Assembly: GCA_030430725.1 (NCBI GenBank)
Contig: JAUIKP010000177.1
Span: 1-6,801 of the forward strand
DNA length: 6,801 nucleotides
Source: Nitrospiria bacterium
Lineage (GTDB): Bacteria > Nitrospirota > Nitrospiria > Nitrospirales > UBA8639
Reading direction: 5' to 3'
This document shows positions 1 through 5,793 of the stretch, in pieces. The first letter of the stretch is position 1, and every line of letters starts with the position of its first letter. A model generated the notes under the pieces. That model was given only the letters and a program-made list of their open reading frames with translations. It was not told the DNA's origin and ran no database searches. Made by a program: the position numbers and the translations under genes.

Positions 1-906
1 GAAGATTGTCTCCAAGCACAATTTGTGAGAAAACGAAAAGGCGTTCCGGTCGGACTTTGGGCGTTAAGCGCTCTTCTTCTGACCCTTTTGGGATGGTGGG
101 CCTATCAGACTTCTGTCAATCATCAACAGTGGTCTGAGTTGTTGAAGCGAATCGGGGCTGAGCCGGGTATTGTGGTGACGACTATTCAGGAGGAAGGGGG
201 AAAAACGGTGTTCCACGGATTGAGGGACCCCCTGGCGAGTGACCCTGAACGGTTGCTGGAAGAGGTGGGATATGCTCCCCATGCAGTCGGCTTTCATTTT
301 GAACCGTTTATTGCCCTCACTCCGGCGATGATTCGTAAGCGGGCCGTTACAGTTTTACAGCCACCCGAATCGGTAGCGGTAAGCGTGGAGGGTAGCCGGA
401 TCATCCTGAAGGGGGAAAGCTCCCATGCCTGGATTTCCAAAGTTAAGCAATCTGCCCTGGCCATCCCCGGGATTTCAGAGATTTCCTTGGAGCGTCTCAT
501 TGACACAGACATGAAACAATTTGAAGCACTTCAAGTCGAATTGGAAGAACACGCGATTTTCTTTTTGACAGGTCAGGGGAGAGTGCCGGATCGGGAATTG
601 GTAAAAATTCAGGAGGTGAAATTCATCCTTCAGGAATTGGATAGGAAAGCTATGCAGCTCGGTCGGCAACCCTTTATCTATGTCATGGGATATTCCAGTC
701 CTGTGGGATCTCACCCGACCAATTTGTCCCTGAGTGAAAGGCGAGCGAATACCGTTCTGGAAATCATCAGTGAAAACCCGTTTCATGTCTTAAAGCTTTC
801 AGCCCTGGGCAAAGGAGTTGATCCCGAAGTAGTACCTGGGTCCGGGAGAGGACAGGTGTATTCTGCGAGCCGGCGGGTATCTTTTAAGGTGGTGGAACCG
901 GGATAA
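1..906 (+). CDS. Membrane-anchored BON/OmpA-like protein, 5' end missing
   Basis: Frame is open from the first base to TAA at 904-906. The first possible start inside the window is GTG at 25, but it has no Shine-Dalgarno sequence and the eight codons before it are open, so the true start is probably upstream and the visible part is a C-terminal portion. Numbering from that GTG: a basic stretch (2-5) precedes one membrane segment (about 9-27); a linker contains GLRDPLASDP (65-74); a BON-like fold lies about 107-160; an OmpA C-terminal (peptidoglycan-associated) domain spans about 174-290, with the typical NLSLSERRA (233-241). The usual GHTD motif is GYSS (222-225), so the Asp that contacts diaminopimelate in OmpA is Ser here, while the Arg (R240) is kept. 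Known of the family: OmpA-like domains bind the cell wall from the periplasm. Inference: an inner-membrane protein with a cytoplasmic N-terminus, linking the envelope to the GTPase encoded 34 bases downstream. Peptidoglycan binding is uncertain. Confidence 0.85.
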   Translation, partial: EDCLQAQFVRKRKGVPVGLWALSALLLTLLGWWAYQTSVNHQQWSELLKRIGAEPGIVVTTIQEEGGKTVFHGLRDPLASDPERLLEEVGYAPHAVGFHFEPFIALTPAMIRKRAVTVLQPPESVAVSVEGSRIILKGESSHAWISKVKQSALAIPGISEISLERLIDTDMKQFEALQVELEEHAIFFLTGQGRVPDRELVKIQEVKFILQELDRKAMQLGRQPFIYVMGYSSPVGSHPTNLSLSERRANTVLEIISENPFHVLKLSALGKGVDPEVVPGSGRGQVYSASRRVSFKVVEPG

Positions 907-940
907 CACAGGCCAGGAAAGCGGGAGCGAGGACCGGATT

Positions 941-1438
941 GTGATTCAGAAAAAAATTTGTATGTTGGGTGGGTTTGCCGTGGGGAAAACGAGCCTGGTG
1001 AAGCGATTGGTCTCCGGCATTTTTTCCGAAAAATATCTTACCACGGTGGGCGTCAAGATTGATCAAAAATCTTTGTCGGTACGCGGGCAAGACATTCTGC
1101 TGGTTCTTTGGGATCTCTACGGCGATGATGACTTCCAAAAAGTTCGGGCGTCATATTTGCGGGGGGCATCGGGATATATTCTGGTAATTGACGGAACAAG
1201 GAAAGAAACGGTTGATGTAGCATGCAGGCTACATGAATTAGCCCTGAAGACCATCGGTTCTGTTCCTTTTGTCCTCCTGCTTAATAAACATGATTTGGTG
1301 GACGAGTGGGTGGTGGAGTGTCCCGTGGTTTCTGATCTCAGTGATCAAGCGTGTCTGGTGTCCATGGTTAGCGCCAAAACCGGTGAAGGTGTCGAGGCGG
1401 CGTTTTCCGCGTTATCGGAAGCGATGCTGAAATCCTGA
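941..1438 (+). CDS. Small Ras/Arf-like GTPase
   Basis: A 165-residue single-domain GTP-binding protein, presumably cytoplasmic. All G boxes are visible: P-loop GGFAVGKT (10-17), a G2 threonine in TTVGVKI (T34 or T35), G3 WDLYG (57-61), G4 NKHD (115-118) and G5 SAK (144-146). The length and the order of strands match Rab/Ras/Arf enzymes rather than the larger Era or Der type GTPases. The residue after the G3 glycine, which is the catalytic Gln in Ras and Rab, is Asp (D62), followed by two more Asp; hydrolysis may be slow or depend on a partner. There is no C-terminal cysteine for lipid attachment. GTG start at 941 is preceded by GAGG at 928-931, a usable ribosome site. The gene follows the OmpA-like gene by 34 bases, so the two are very probably co-transcribed. 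Bacterial Ras-like GTPases of this kind are often encoded beside the regulator they work with; the actual partner here is inferred only from gene order. Confidence 0.9.
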   Translation: MIQKKICMLGGFAVGKTSLVKRLVSGIFSEKYLTTVGVKIDQKSLSVRGQDILLVLWDLYGDDDFQKVRASYLRGASGYILVIDGTRKETVDVACRLHELALKTIGSVPFVLLLNKHDLVDEWVVECPVVSDLSDQACLVSMVSAKTGEGVEAAFSALSEAMLKS

Positions 1439-1540
1439 AGACCAGCTGAATGAATAAAGGTTTCAATCGGTAAGTATTCCTCTGCACCACTCAACGGGAT
1501 TCCCTCATCCCCTTGTCATTATCAGAGATTGGTGAGACAC

Positions 1541-3328
1541 ATGTCCGGTTCCATCCACGATGCCGCTCTTCTCAGAGTCTTCGATGCCGTAATTTTCCAA
1601 AAAACTGCGGATCGTTTCGATTGCGTGGGTAATCTGCCCAGTTGGTTTCCTCCTTCTGGTCTGAGTCAGGAGATTGAGTTGTCTCCTGAGCAATTATTGG
1701 AACGCTCGTTTTTTCTTCAACATTTTCTGCATGAAGCACAGCCATGGTGGGATTCAGCTGAGACTGGCCAATGGAAATCCGGTTTGTGGAGTGAACCGGC
1801 ATTATTTGGAGAAGACGTTGTCCTGGAAGCCACTGCCGTCCGTCATGGGTCTGTTCGGTATGTCATTCTGCAACGCTTTGGACCCGAGATCCTTCCGATC
1901 CAGCCCCTATTGCAAAAGGCACGTGAAGAACAGCTCTCACACCGGCAGGCCGTCAATCATCACGAACGCACGGAAGCCAGACTTGGTAGTCGTTTAGCGA
2001 AAAGCGAACAGGAACGGGATGATGTGATGGCTGTTCTGGACGGGTTGGGATTAGGGGCGATCATGGTCGATGCGAATCGGGAGGTGACGTTCATAAGTGG
2101 AAAAGCCCGTGAGTTATTGCAGATCGATCCTGACAGAATGATCGGCCGCTCTCTGGTTAAGGGTCTTCCGTGGAAAACAGAAGACAATGCCCGGGTCGAG
2201 GCAATGGGACGGTTGCCTGTGGCGCAGCGTCAGGTTGTGTCGGTCGTAATGGAGAGAAAAAACCGTTCTACACGCGCGTTGGAAATTGAAGTACAGGATG
2301 ATCCACGAGATTCCCGAAAAACCATCTTGTTATTAAAAGATGTCACCGAGATGGAAGAGTTGCGCCGGCAGCTGGTGGGGCCAACACAATTTCACGATCT
2401 GGTTGGAAAATGTCCCACCATGCGGGTGGTATATGAACGGATACGAGACATTGCCACAGTGGATGTGCCGGTGCTCATTGAAGGGGAAACCGGGACTGGC
2501 AAAGAATTGGTCGCCCGTGCGGTCCATCAATTAAGTCTGCGTCATGATCATCCCTTTTTGCCGGTCAATTGTGCAGGACTGACCGATTCTCTTTTGGGGA
2601 GTCAATTATTTGGTCACAAGCGAGGCGCCTTTACGGGAGCGACGAGTGACCATGAAGGATTTTTCGAATCGGCTGAAGGCGGCACGTTATTGTTGGATGA
2701 AATCGGGGATATGCCGCTATCGATTCAGACGACCCTGCTCCGTGTGCTGCAGGAGGGAGAGATTATTCGTCTCGGGGAGTCCCGCCCACGGAAAGTGAAT
2801 GTCCGGGTATTAGCGGCCACGAATCAGCATCTTCAGGAATTGGTCCAGAAGGGTGCCTTCCGTGCGGATTTACTCTATCGGATCCGTGTCGCGCGATTAA
2901 CGATTCCTCCTCTGCGCGAGCGCCGTGAGGATATTCCATTGTTAAGTACGGCCTTTTTCATGAAAAGCCGCATCGCGCTTGGCAAGATGCATGTACTCGG
3001 TATTGCTCCGGAAACGATGCAGCGATTCTTACGTTATTCCTGGCCGGGGAATGTCCGGGAATTAAAAGGAGCCTTAGAATATGCCCTGATCCATTGTCGT
3101 GGTGAAAGCGTCCTTCCGACGGATCTGCCACCTGAAATGTGTGACGTGTCTCCGGCTGTTCAGACATCGCCTTTTTATAAACCAAATGAACGTCAGCTTA
3201 TCCTTGAGGCTCTTACCCAAACGAAGGGTAAGCGTGCACAAGCTGCGAAACTAATCGGAATGAGCCGTTCTACCTTTTACCGACGTTTGGCCGATTTGAA
3301 TATTGTTCAAGAGGAATCGTTCCCCTGA
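1541..3328 (+). CDS. Sigma-54-dependent activator with PAS domain, Fis-type HTH
   Basis: Bacterial enhancer-binding protein that remodels sigma-54 RNA polymerase using ATP. Starting at ATG 1541 it has 595 residues. Residues about 5-120 form an unrecognised, possibly PAS-like sensory domain; 122-162 is a charged, helical linker; 162-271 is a PAS domain (GLGAIMVDANREVTFISGKA region). The AAA+ domain follows: Walker A GETGTGKE (315-322), GAFTGA loop (362-367) that contacts sigma-54, Walker B LLLDE (383-387), sensor I ATN (426-428), arginine-finger region FRADLLYR (440-447), sensor II GNVRE (503-507). The C-terminal Fis-type helix-turn-helix is at about 565-586 (AQAAKLIGMSRSTFYRRL). No receiver domain is present, so activation is probably by ligand or partner sensing and not by phosphorylation. 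ATG 1541 was chosen because GGTGAG (1531-1536) lies before it; TTG 1529 and GTG 1532 in the same frame would add four or three residues. It lies 102 bases after the GTPase gene and directly before a sigma-54-like promoter, its likely target. Confidence 0.93.
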   Translation: MSGSIHDAALLRVFDAVIFQKTADRFDCVGNLPSWFPPSGLSQEIELSPEQLLERSFFLQHFLHEAQPWWDSAETGQWKSGLWSEPALFGEDVVLEATAVRHGSVRYVILQRFGPEILPIQPLLQKAREEQLSHRQAVNHHERTEARLGSRLAKSEQERDDVMAVLDGLGLGAIMVDANREVTFISGKARELLQIDPDRMIGRSLVKGLPWKTEDNARVEAMGRLPVAQRQVVSVVMERKNRSTRALEIEVQDDPRDSRKTILLLKDVTEMEELRRQLVGPTQFHDLVGKCPTMRVVYERIRDIATVDVPVLIEGETGTGKELVARAVHQLSLRHDHPFLPVNCAGLTDSLLGSQLFGHKRGAFTGATSDHEGFFESAEGGTLLLDEIGDMPLSIQTTLLRVLQEGEIIRLGESRPRKVNVRVLAATNQHLQELVQKGAFRADLLYRIRVARLTIPPLRERREDIPLLSTAFFMKSRIALGKMHVLGIAPETMQRFLRYSWPGNVRELKGALEYALIHCRGESVLPTDLPPEMCDVSPAVQTSPFYKPNERQLILEALTQTKGKRAQAAKLIGMSRSTFYRRLADLNIVQEESFP

Positions 3329-3457
3329 TTGTGTTATTTCCGGATAAATCCTGACCATTCGTCGGTGATTAACCCGACAAGTTCAAGCCCTTCACGTTTT
3401 TCCCTATCTGTGCTTTTCCCTACTTTTTCTCTCAAATGTGATTCAAAAAATTTTTCC

Positions 3458-3487
3458 TGAAACACCGTGAGACAGTCTGCTGTTTCA
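3458..3487. promoter_or_regulatory. Candidate activator-binding dyad (UAS)
   Basis: A perfect inverted repeat, TGAAACA (3458-3464) and TGTTTCA (3481-3487), is separated by 16 bases that contain a second small palindrome AGACAGTCT (3470-3478). A related half pair, TGTTTC (3481-3486) and GGAACA (3493-3498), overlaps it with a 6-base gap. Relative to a start site expected near 3572 the dyad sits at about -114 to -85, the normal range for an enhancer bound by a sigma-54 activator. It lies downstream of the activator gene and upstream of the -24/-12 element. There is no U-tract after it, so it is a poor intrinsic terminator. That the neighbouring Fis-type protein binds here is inference. Confidence 0.5.
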
Positions 3488-3545
3488 TGATGGGAACAAT
3501 TTTCTATTCAAATCGAAAATGGTTGAAATCTAATGGGAAAATTCC

Positions 3546-3560
3546 TGGCATCATTATTGT
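3546..3560 (+). promoter_or_regulatory. Sigma-54 (-24/-12) promoter, putative
   Basis: TGGCAT, five bases, then TTGT. The consensus is TGGCAC-N5-TTGC, so the GG and the GT (for GC) have exactly the right 10-base spacing, with one mismatch in each half. Transcription would begin near 3572, about 30 bases before ATG 3602. The site is immediately downstream of a sigma-54 activator gene and has a candidate enhancer dyad at 3458-3487. A weak IHF-like sequence on the minus strand (3517-3528) lies between them but has at least two mismatches and is not counted as a feature. Confidence 0.6.
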
Positions 3561-3601
3561 TAATAGATAGTGGTAACCAATGAAGAGATGGATACCACAC
3601 A

Positions 3602-4000
3602 ATGAAATTTCAAAGATTTTATTCAATTCTTTTCATGAGTTTTTCCGGTGTACTCGGCCTATTAGGTGTGATGATTCTGACCTGGGTACTAGAACCGGAC
3701 AGGCTGGAACCACGGATGGCATGGAATAGCAAGGACATTGCCCTGCGGCTAACCATTCATTCGACATGTGGCGGGAAGGTCAAAAAGAGGATACCCGCCA
3801 TCGAAGTGGTCAAAAAGGATAAGGGAACGATCATCATGGTCCGGAGTTACGTTCCGGAGATGTCGAGGGATCTGTTCCCCCTCACGGAATTTGCAGCGAA
3901 TTCAGATGTGCTTTGGCAAAGAGAAGCGTTTTGCAGGAGTAGGAGTGGGCGGGACCCATCAGAAATCAGTGAGTCAAATGGAAGATGGGGGCCTGTCTGA
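3602..4000 (+). CDS. Small membrane-anchored protein, function unknown
   Basis: A 132-residue reading frame with one strongly hydrophobic segment (about 7-30) near the N-terminus, followed by a basic and polar region (KKRIPAIEVVKKDKG at 61-75). It reads as a signal-anchor or signal peptide followed by a periplasmic domain; no Ala-X-Ala cleavage site is obvious. I do not recognise the family. The ribosome site is weak: GAAGAG at 3582-3587 is far from the ATG, though the start is about 30 bases after the expected sigma-54 transcription start. The last 30 or so residues (CRSRSGRDPSEISESNGRWG) look less protein-like, and from 3768 a second + frame is open across the same bases and continues to 4562. 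The C-terminus may therefore be altered by a frameshift, or the protein may be naturally short. If real, it is the first gene of the sigma-54 operon and would be co-transcribed with the pseudo-receiver gene. Confidence 0.5.
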   Translation: MKFQRFYSILFMSFSGVLGLLGVMILTWVLEPDRLEPRMAWNSKDIALRLTIHSTCGGKVKKRIPAIEVVKKDKGTIIMVRSYVPEMSRDLFPLTEFAANSDVLWQREAFCRSRSGRDPSEISESNGRWGPV

Positions 4001-4111
4001 ACGCCAGGAGAGAATTGTGCCCATTCCACATTGGTATTCAGCCATGATGAATGTCGAGCAACGAACTCTGAATGAGACATGCCTGGAACACATGTTTTTG
4101 CCCAGCCGCCG

Positions 4112-4120
4112 GGAAGGAAG
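4112..4120 (+). promoter_or_regulatory. Ribosome binding site deciding the ATG 4128 start
   Basis: GGAAGGAAG ends seven bases before ATG 4128. The same frame is open upstream to at least 3768 and has earlier ATGs (3768, 3978, 4044, 4047), none with a comparable Shine-Dalgarno match. This favours 4128 as the start, and this start also begins just before the receiver-like fold. Confidence 0.6.
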
Positions 4121-4127
4121 AAACCTT

Positions 4128-4562
4128 ATGAGAACCGCGAACAATGAGGTTCTTCAGTCGAGAGACGGCTTAGGACGCGTGTTGATCGTCAGTAGGGATC
4201 GTGTAATCCGTGATTTCCTGGGACAGATAGTAAAACTGCACGGGTATGATTGCGAATATCTTGAGGAACTGCCAAAGACCGTCATGGAGCAAACCTTAAG
4301 GCGTTTTGATGCGCTATTTATTGAAAGCTCCTCTCTGGAACAATTGAGGCGTGGCATGAGGTATGGAACCTCCCATGCCGTAGGTTCTCCGATGGTGGTG
4401 GTATTGGGAGAACTTCCTGTATCGGATGACACGAGGCATTTTCGTGAGCTGAAAAAACCCTTGGATTATCGTCAGATGGGGAGATTAATGGATGAATGCC
4501 TTTTTTTGAATGCGCAACGAAGCGCATCACAAGGCGATGAGAAGGTCGAAGGTACCTGTTGA
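4128..4562 (+). CDS. Stand-alone pseudo-receiver (response-regulator-like) protein
   Basis: A 144-residue protein made of one CheY-like domain and no output domain. Strand 1 is RVLIVSRD (17-24), where the two acidic residues that normally bind magnesium are replaced by Ser22 and Arg23. The phospho-acceptor position at the end of strand 3, in FDALFIE (60-66), is Glu66 instead of Asp. The conserved Thr/Ser after strand 4 (PMVVVLG, 88-94) is Gly94. The Lys-Pro pair after strand 5 is kept (LKKPLD, 108-113). Known of the family: such domains are usually not phosphorylated and act by protein contact; Glu in place of Asp can mimic the phosphorylated state. Inference: a constitutive or ligand-independent binding partner, perhaps for the activator encoded upstream or for a kinase elsewhere. 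Start chosen from GGAAGGAAG at 4112-4120; a longer form from 3978 or 4044 is possible. A strong terminator follows 73 bases after the stop. Confidence 0.72.
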   Translation: MRTANNEVLQSRDGLGRVLIVSRDRVIRDFLGQIVKLHGYDCEYLEELPKTVMEQTLRRFDALFIESSSLEQLRRGMRYGTSHAVGSPMVVVLGELPVSDDTRHFRELKKPLDYRQMGRLMDECLFLNAQRSASQGDEKVEGTC

Positions 4563-4635
4563 ACTGTTCGTCACAGTGCGGAATGCCAAGGGCGGCTACC
4601 TATTCGAGCTGATTTTGACAGTTGGGGCTTTTAGA

Positions 4636-4692
4636 GGGGGCTTTCAACTGGAAATACGCGAGGGTAGGCCAGTCGCCCCCCAGGTTTTTTTT
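4636..4692 (+). terminator. Intrinsic (rho-independent) terminator
   Basis: GGGGGC (4636-4641) pairs with GCCCCC (4675-4680), and inside it ACTGG (4647-4651) pairs with CCAGT (4669-4673), with an asymmetric internal loop between the two helices and a 17-base apical loop. Eight T residues (4685-4692) follow after four bases. It ends the transcript of the pseudo-receiver gene and separates it from mscL. Confidence 0.8.
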
Positions 4693-4885
4693 GACTGTCG
4701 CCGGTCCTGTTGTTTCACAGAATGCAGAAAATAGTGGAGGTGAAAGCCCGGTTAGGTGGAGAACGGGAAGCTCTGGAAAAATCTTGCATTTGTTTTTGTG
4801 TTGAGAGAGGATGATGAAGTCTTTTTTTGAGTTCATCACGATATTAATTCTGGAAAACAACCGGTCGAGCGTTCACTCTCATGAT

Positions 4886-4892
4886 AAGGAGG
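4886..4892 (+). promoter_or_regulatory. Ribosome binding site of mscL
   Basis: AAGGAGG is a near-perfect Shine-Dalgarno sequence and lies five bases before ATG 4898. It decides against the longer in-frame start at 4811 and against GTG 4895, and matches the position where homology to other MscL proteins begins. Confidence 0.85.
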
Positions 4893-4897
4893 ATGTG

Positions 4898-5359
4898 ATG
4901 CTGAAAGAGTTCAAAGAGTTTGCCATGCGAGGCAATGTGATCGATATGGCTGTCGGTGTCATAATTGGAGGAGCCTTCGGCACCATTTCCAAATCGCTGG
5001 TGGCCGATGTGTTGATGCCCCCTATTGGACTCTTGTTGGGTGGCGTTGATTTTTCCAATTTGTTTGTCACTCTTAAGCAGGGCGTGCCCCCGGGACCATA
5101 TCTTGCCTTGTCCGATGCTCAGGCGGCAGGCGCGGTCACCGTGAATTATGGAGTATTTCTCAATTCGGTTATTAGCTTTCTTATTGTGGCCTTTGCTGTT
5201 TTCATGGTGATTAAAGCCATCAATCGGATGAAACGTGAAGAAAAGGAGGCCCCGCCTGCCGACCCTACAACGAAGGAATGCCAATTCTGCCACATGACGA
5301 TTCCCATTCAGGCCACAAAGTGCGGACATTGTACTTCCGAATTAGCGAAGTCCGCATAG
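4898..5359 (+). CDS. mscL: Large-conductance mechanosensitive channel MscL, zinc-ribbon tail
   Basis: Inner-membrane channel that opens under membrane tension and releases solutes on hypo-osmotic shock; it works as a homopentamer. The 153-residue product begins with the hallmark N-terminal helix and first membrane segment ([19 protein letters not shown], 3-21), continues with GGAFG (24-28), SLVAD and [10 protein letters not shown] (33-37, 40-49), a periplasmic loop (about 50-83), then [20 protein letters not shown] (83-102) as second membrane segment and the basic cytoplasmic end INRMKREEK (108-116). E. coli MscL then has a helical bundle; here residues 127-153 instead carry four cysteines, C128-X2-C131 and C142-X2-C145, a zinc-ribbon pattern. 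This tail is seen in some other bacterial MscL proteins as far as I recall. Start is set by AAGGAGG at 4886-4892. Transcribed apart from the upstream gene, behind a terminator; probably followed by its own terminator at 5493-5531. Confidence 0.96.
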   Translation: MLKEFKEFAMRGNVIDMAVGVIIGGAFGTISKSLVADVLMPPIGLLLGGVDFSNLFVTLKQGVPPGPYLALSDAQAAGAVTVNYGVFLNSVISFLIVAFAVFMVIKAINRMKREEKEAPPADPTTKECQFCHMTIPIQATKCGHCTSELAKSA

Positions 5360-5416
5360 TGGATCATTACTGGTCGATGGCTGACATGGGATAGGGAAAT
5401 AGAGATGGGCGTGTGA

Positions 5417-5457
5417 TCAGCGGCCATGGCTTTTTAAAAACAAATGTGCTGATGGCC
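5417..5457. repeat. Interleaved inverted repeats (switch or pseudoknot shape)
   Basis: TCAGC (5417-5421) is complementary to GCTGA (5448-5452), and GGCCAT (5422-5427) to ATGGCC (5452-5457). The order is A-B-A'-B', with A' and B' sharing one base, so the two helices are either alternatives or a pseudoknot. The intervening sequence includes TTTTTAAAAA. It lies about 60 bases after the mscL stop. No known RNA family is recognised. Confidence 0.35.
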
Positions 5458-5492
5458 AACGCATTTGATCGTTAAAAATAGGTAGGCGTTGG

Positions 5493-5531
5493 GCGACATC
5501 CCACATGAGAGGAGTGTCGCTTATTGTTTTT
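5493..5531 (+). terminator. Probable intrinsic terminator downstream of mscL
   Basis: GCGACA (5493-5498) pairs with TGTCGC (5515-5520), with a possible inner TCC/GGA extension (5499-5501 and 5511-5513), and is followed at once by the T-rich tract TTATTGTTTTT (5521-5531). It is weaker than the terminator at 4636-4692 and lies 133 bases after the mscL stop. Confidence 0.5.
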
Positions 5532-5793
5532 GACACGGTGGCCCGAACCGAGAGTCGACATCGTATCGTGTTTGAAAGGTGAAGAAAAGTACTCCGGCAA
5601 TGGAGGGATCGTTCGCTCAGTTGGACTTATGTTGCGGCAATTGTTAAGGTGAATAACCTTCCTCATTCGATAACGGCCTTTCGTGTTTCTCTCAATATAA
5701 ACTGACCATTCGGATCTTCCTGTCCCACCATCACCTGTTGAGAAAATCTGCAGGATGATCGGCATTATGTATTTTTATCGAAAGGAGTGATCT

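Larger units (their letters stand above)
4563..4897. other. Non-coding gap between pseudo-receiver gene and mscL
   Basis: About 335 bases. The first part holds the terminator at 4636-4692. The rest includes a TGTTTCA at 4711-4717, an inverted pair TTTCAC/GTGAAA (4713-4718 and 4740-4745), and a small hairpin CCC(G)GTT/AACGGG (4747-4767). The frame of mscL stays open back to ATG 4811, but that start has its purine-rich stretch directly against the ATG and would add a 29-residue extension that MscL proteins do not have. I see no convincing sigma-70 promoter for mscL. Confidence 0.5.
5360..5793. other. 434-base non-coding gap with possible RNA structures
   Basis: No reading frame here looks like a gene. 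It contains the interleaved inverted repeats at 5417-5457, the palindrome TTTTTAAAAA (5431-5440), the terminator-like hairpin at 5493-5531, and a small perfect hairpin AAGGT-GAATA-ACCTT (5646-5660). The promoter of the downstream membrane protein should lie in the second half; TTGAGA (5738-5743) and CATTAT (5763-5768) are 19 bases apart, which is a weak match only. AGGAG at 5783-5787 is the ribosome site of the gene at 5794. Confidence 0.5.

Noticed and set aside
3361..3378. GTCGG/CCGAC hairpin as terminator of the activator gene
   Set aside because: Only five base pairs and no T-tract directly after it.
4774..4787. Sigma-54 promoter TGGAAA...TTGC upstream of mscL
   Set aside because: Only nine bases lie between GG and GC where ten are needed, and the -24 half matches only at TGG and one A.
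4811..4897. N-terminal extension of MscL from ATG 4811
   Set aside because: Purines GAGAGG touch the ATG without spacing, MscL proteins start at the [12 protein letters not shown] helix, and AAGGAGG at 4886-4892 clearly serves ATG 4898.
4844..5329. 161-codon minus-strand frame over mscL
   Set aside because: Entirely antisense to a certain mscL gene and shows no domain of its own.
5579..5647. 22-codon frame with two cysteine pairs near the end
   Set aside because: Very short, GTG start, no conserved feature; consistent with chance in non-coding sequence.
5472..5765. 97-codon minus-strand frame in the gap after mscL
   Set aside because: No ribosome site, low-complexity polar composition, no recognisable domain, and it runs across a terminator-like hairpin.
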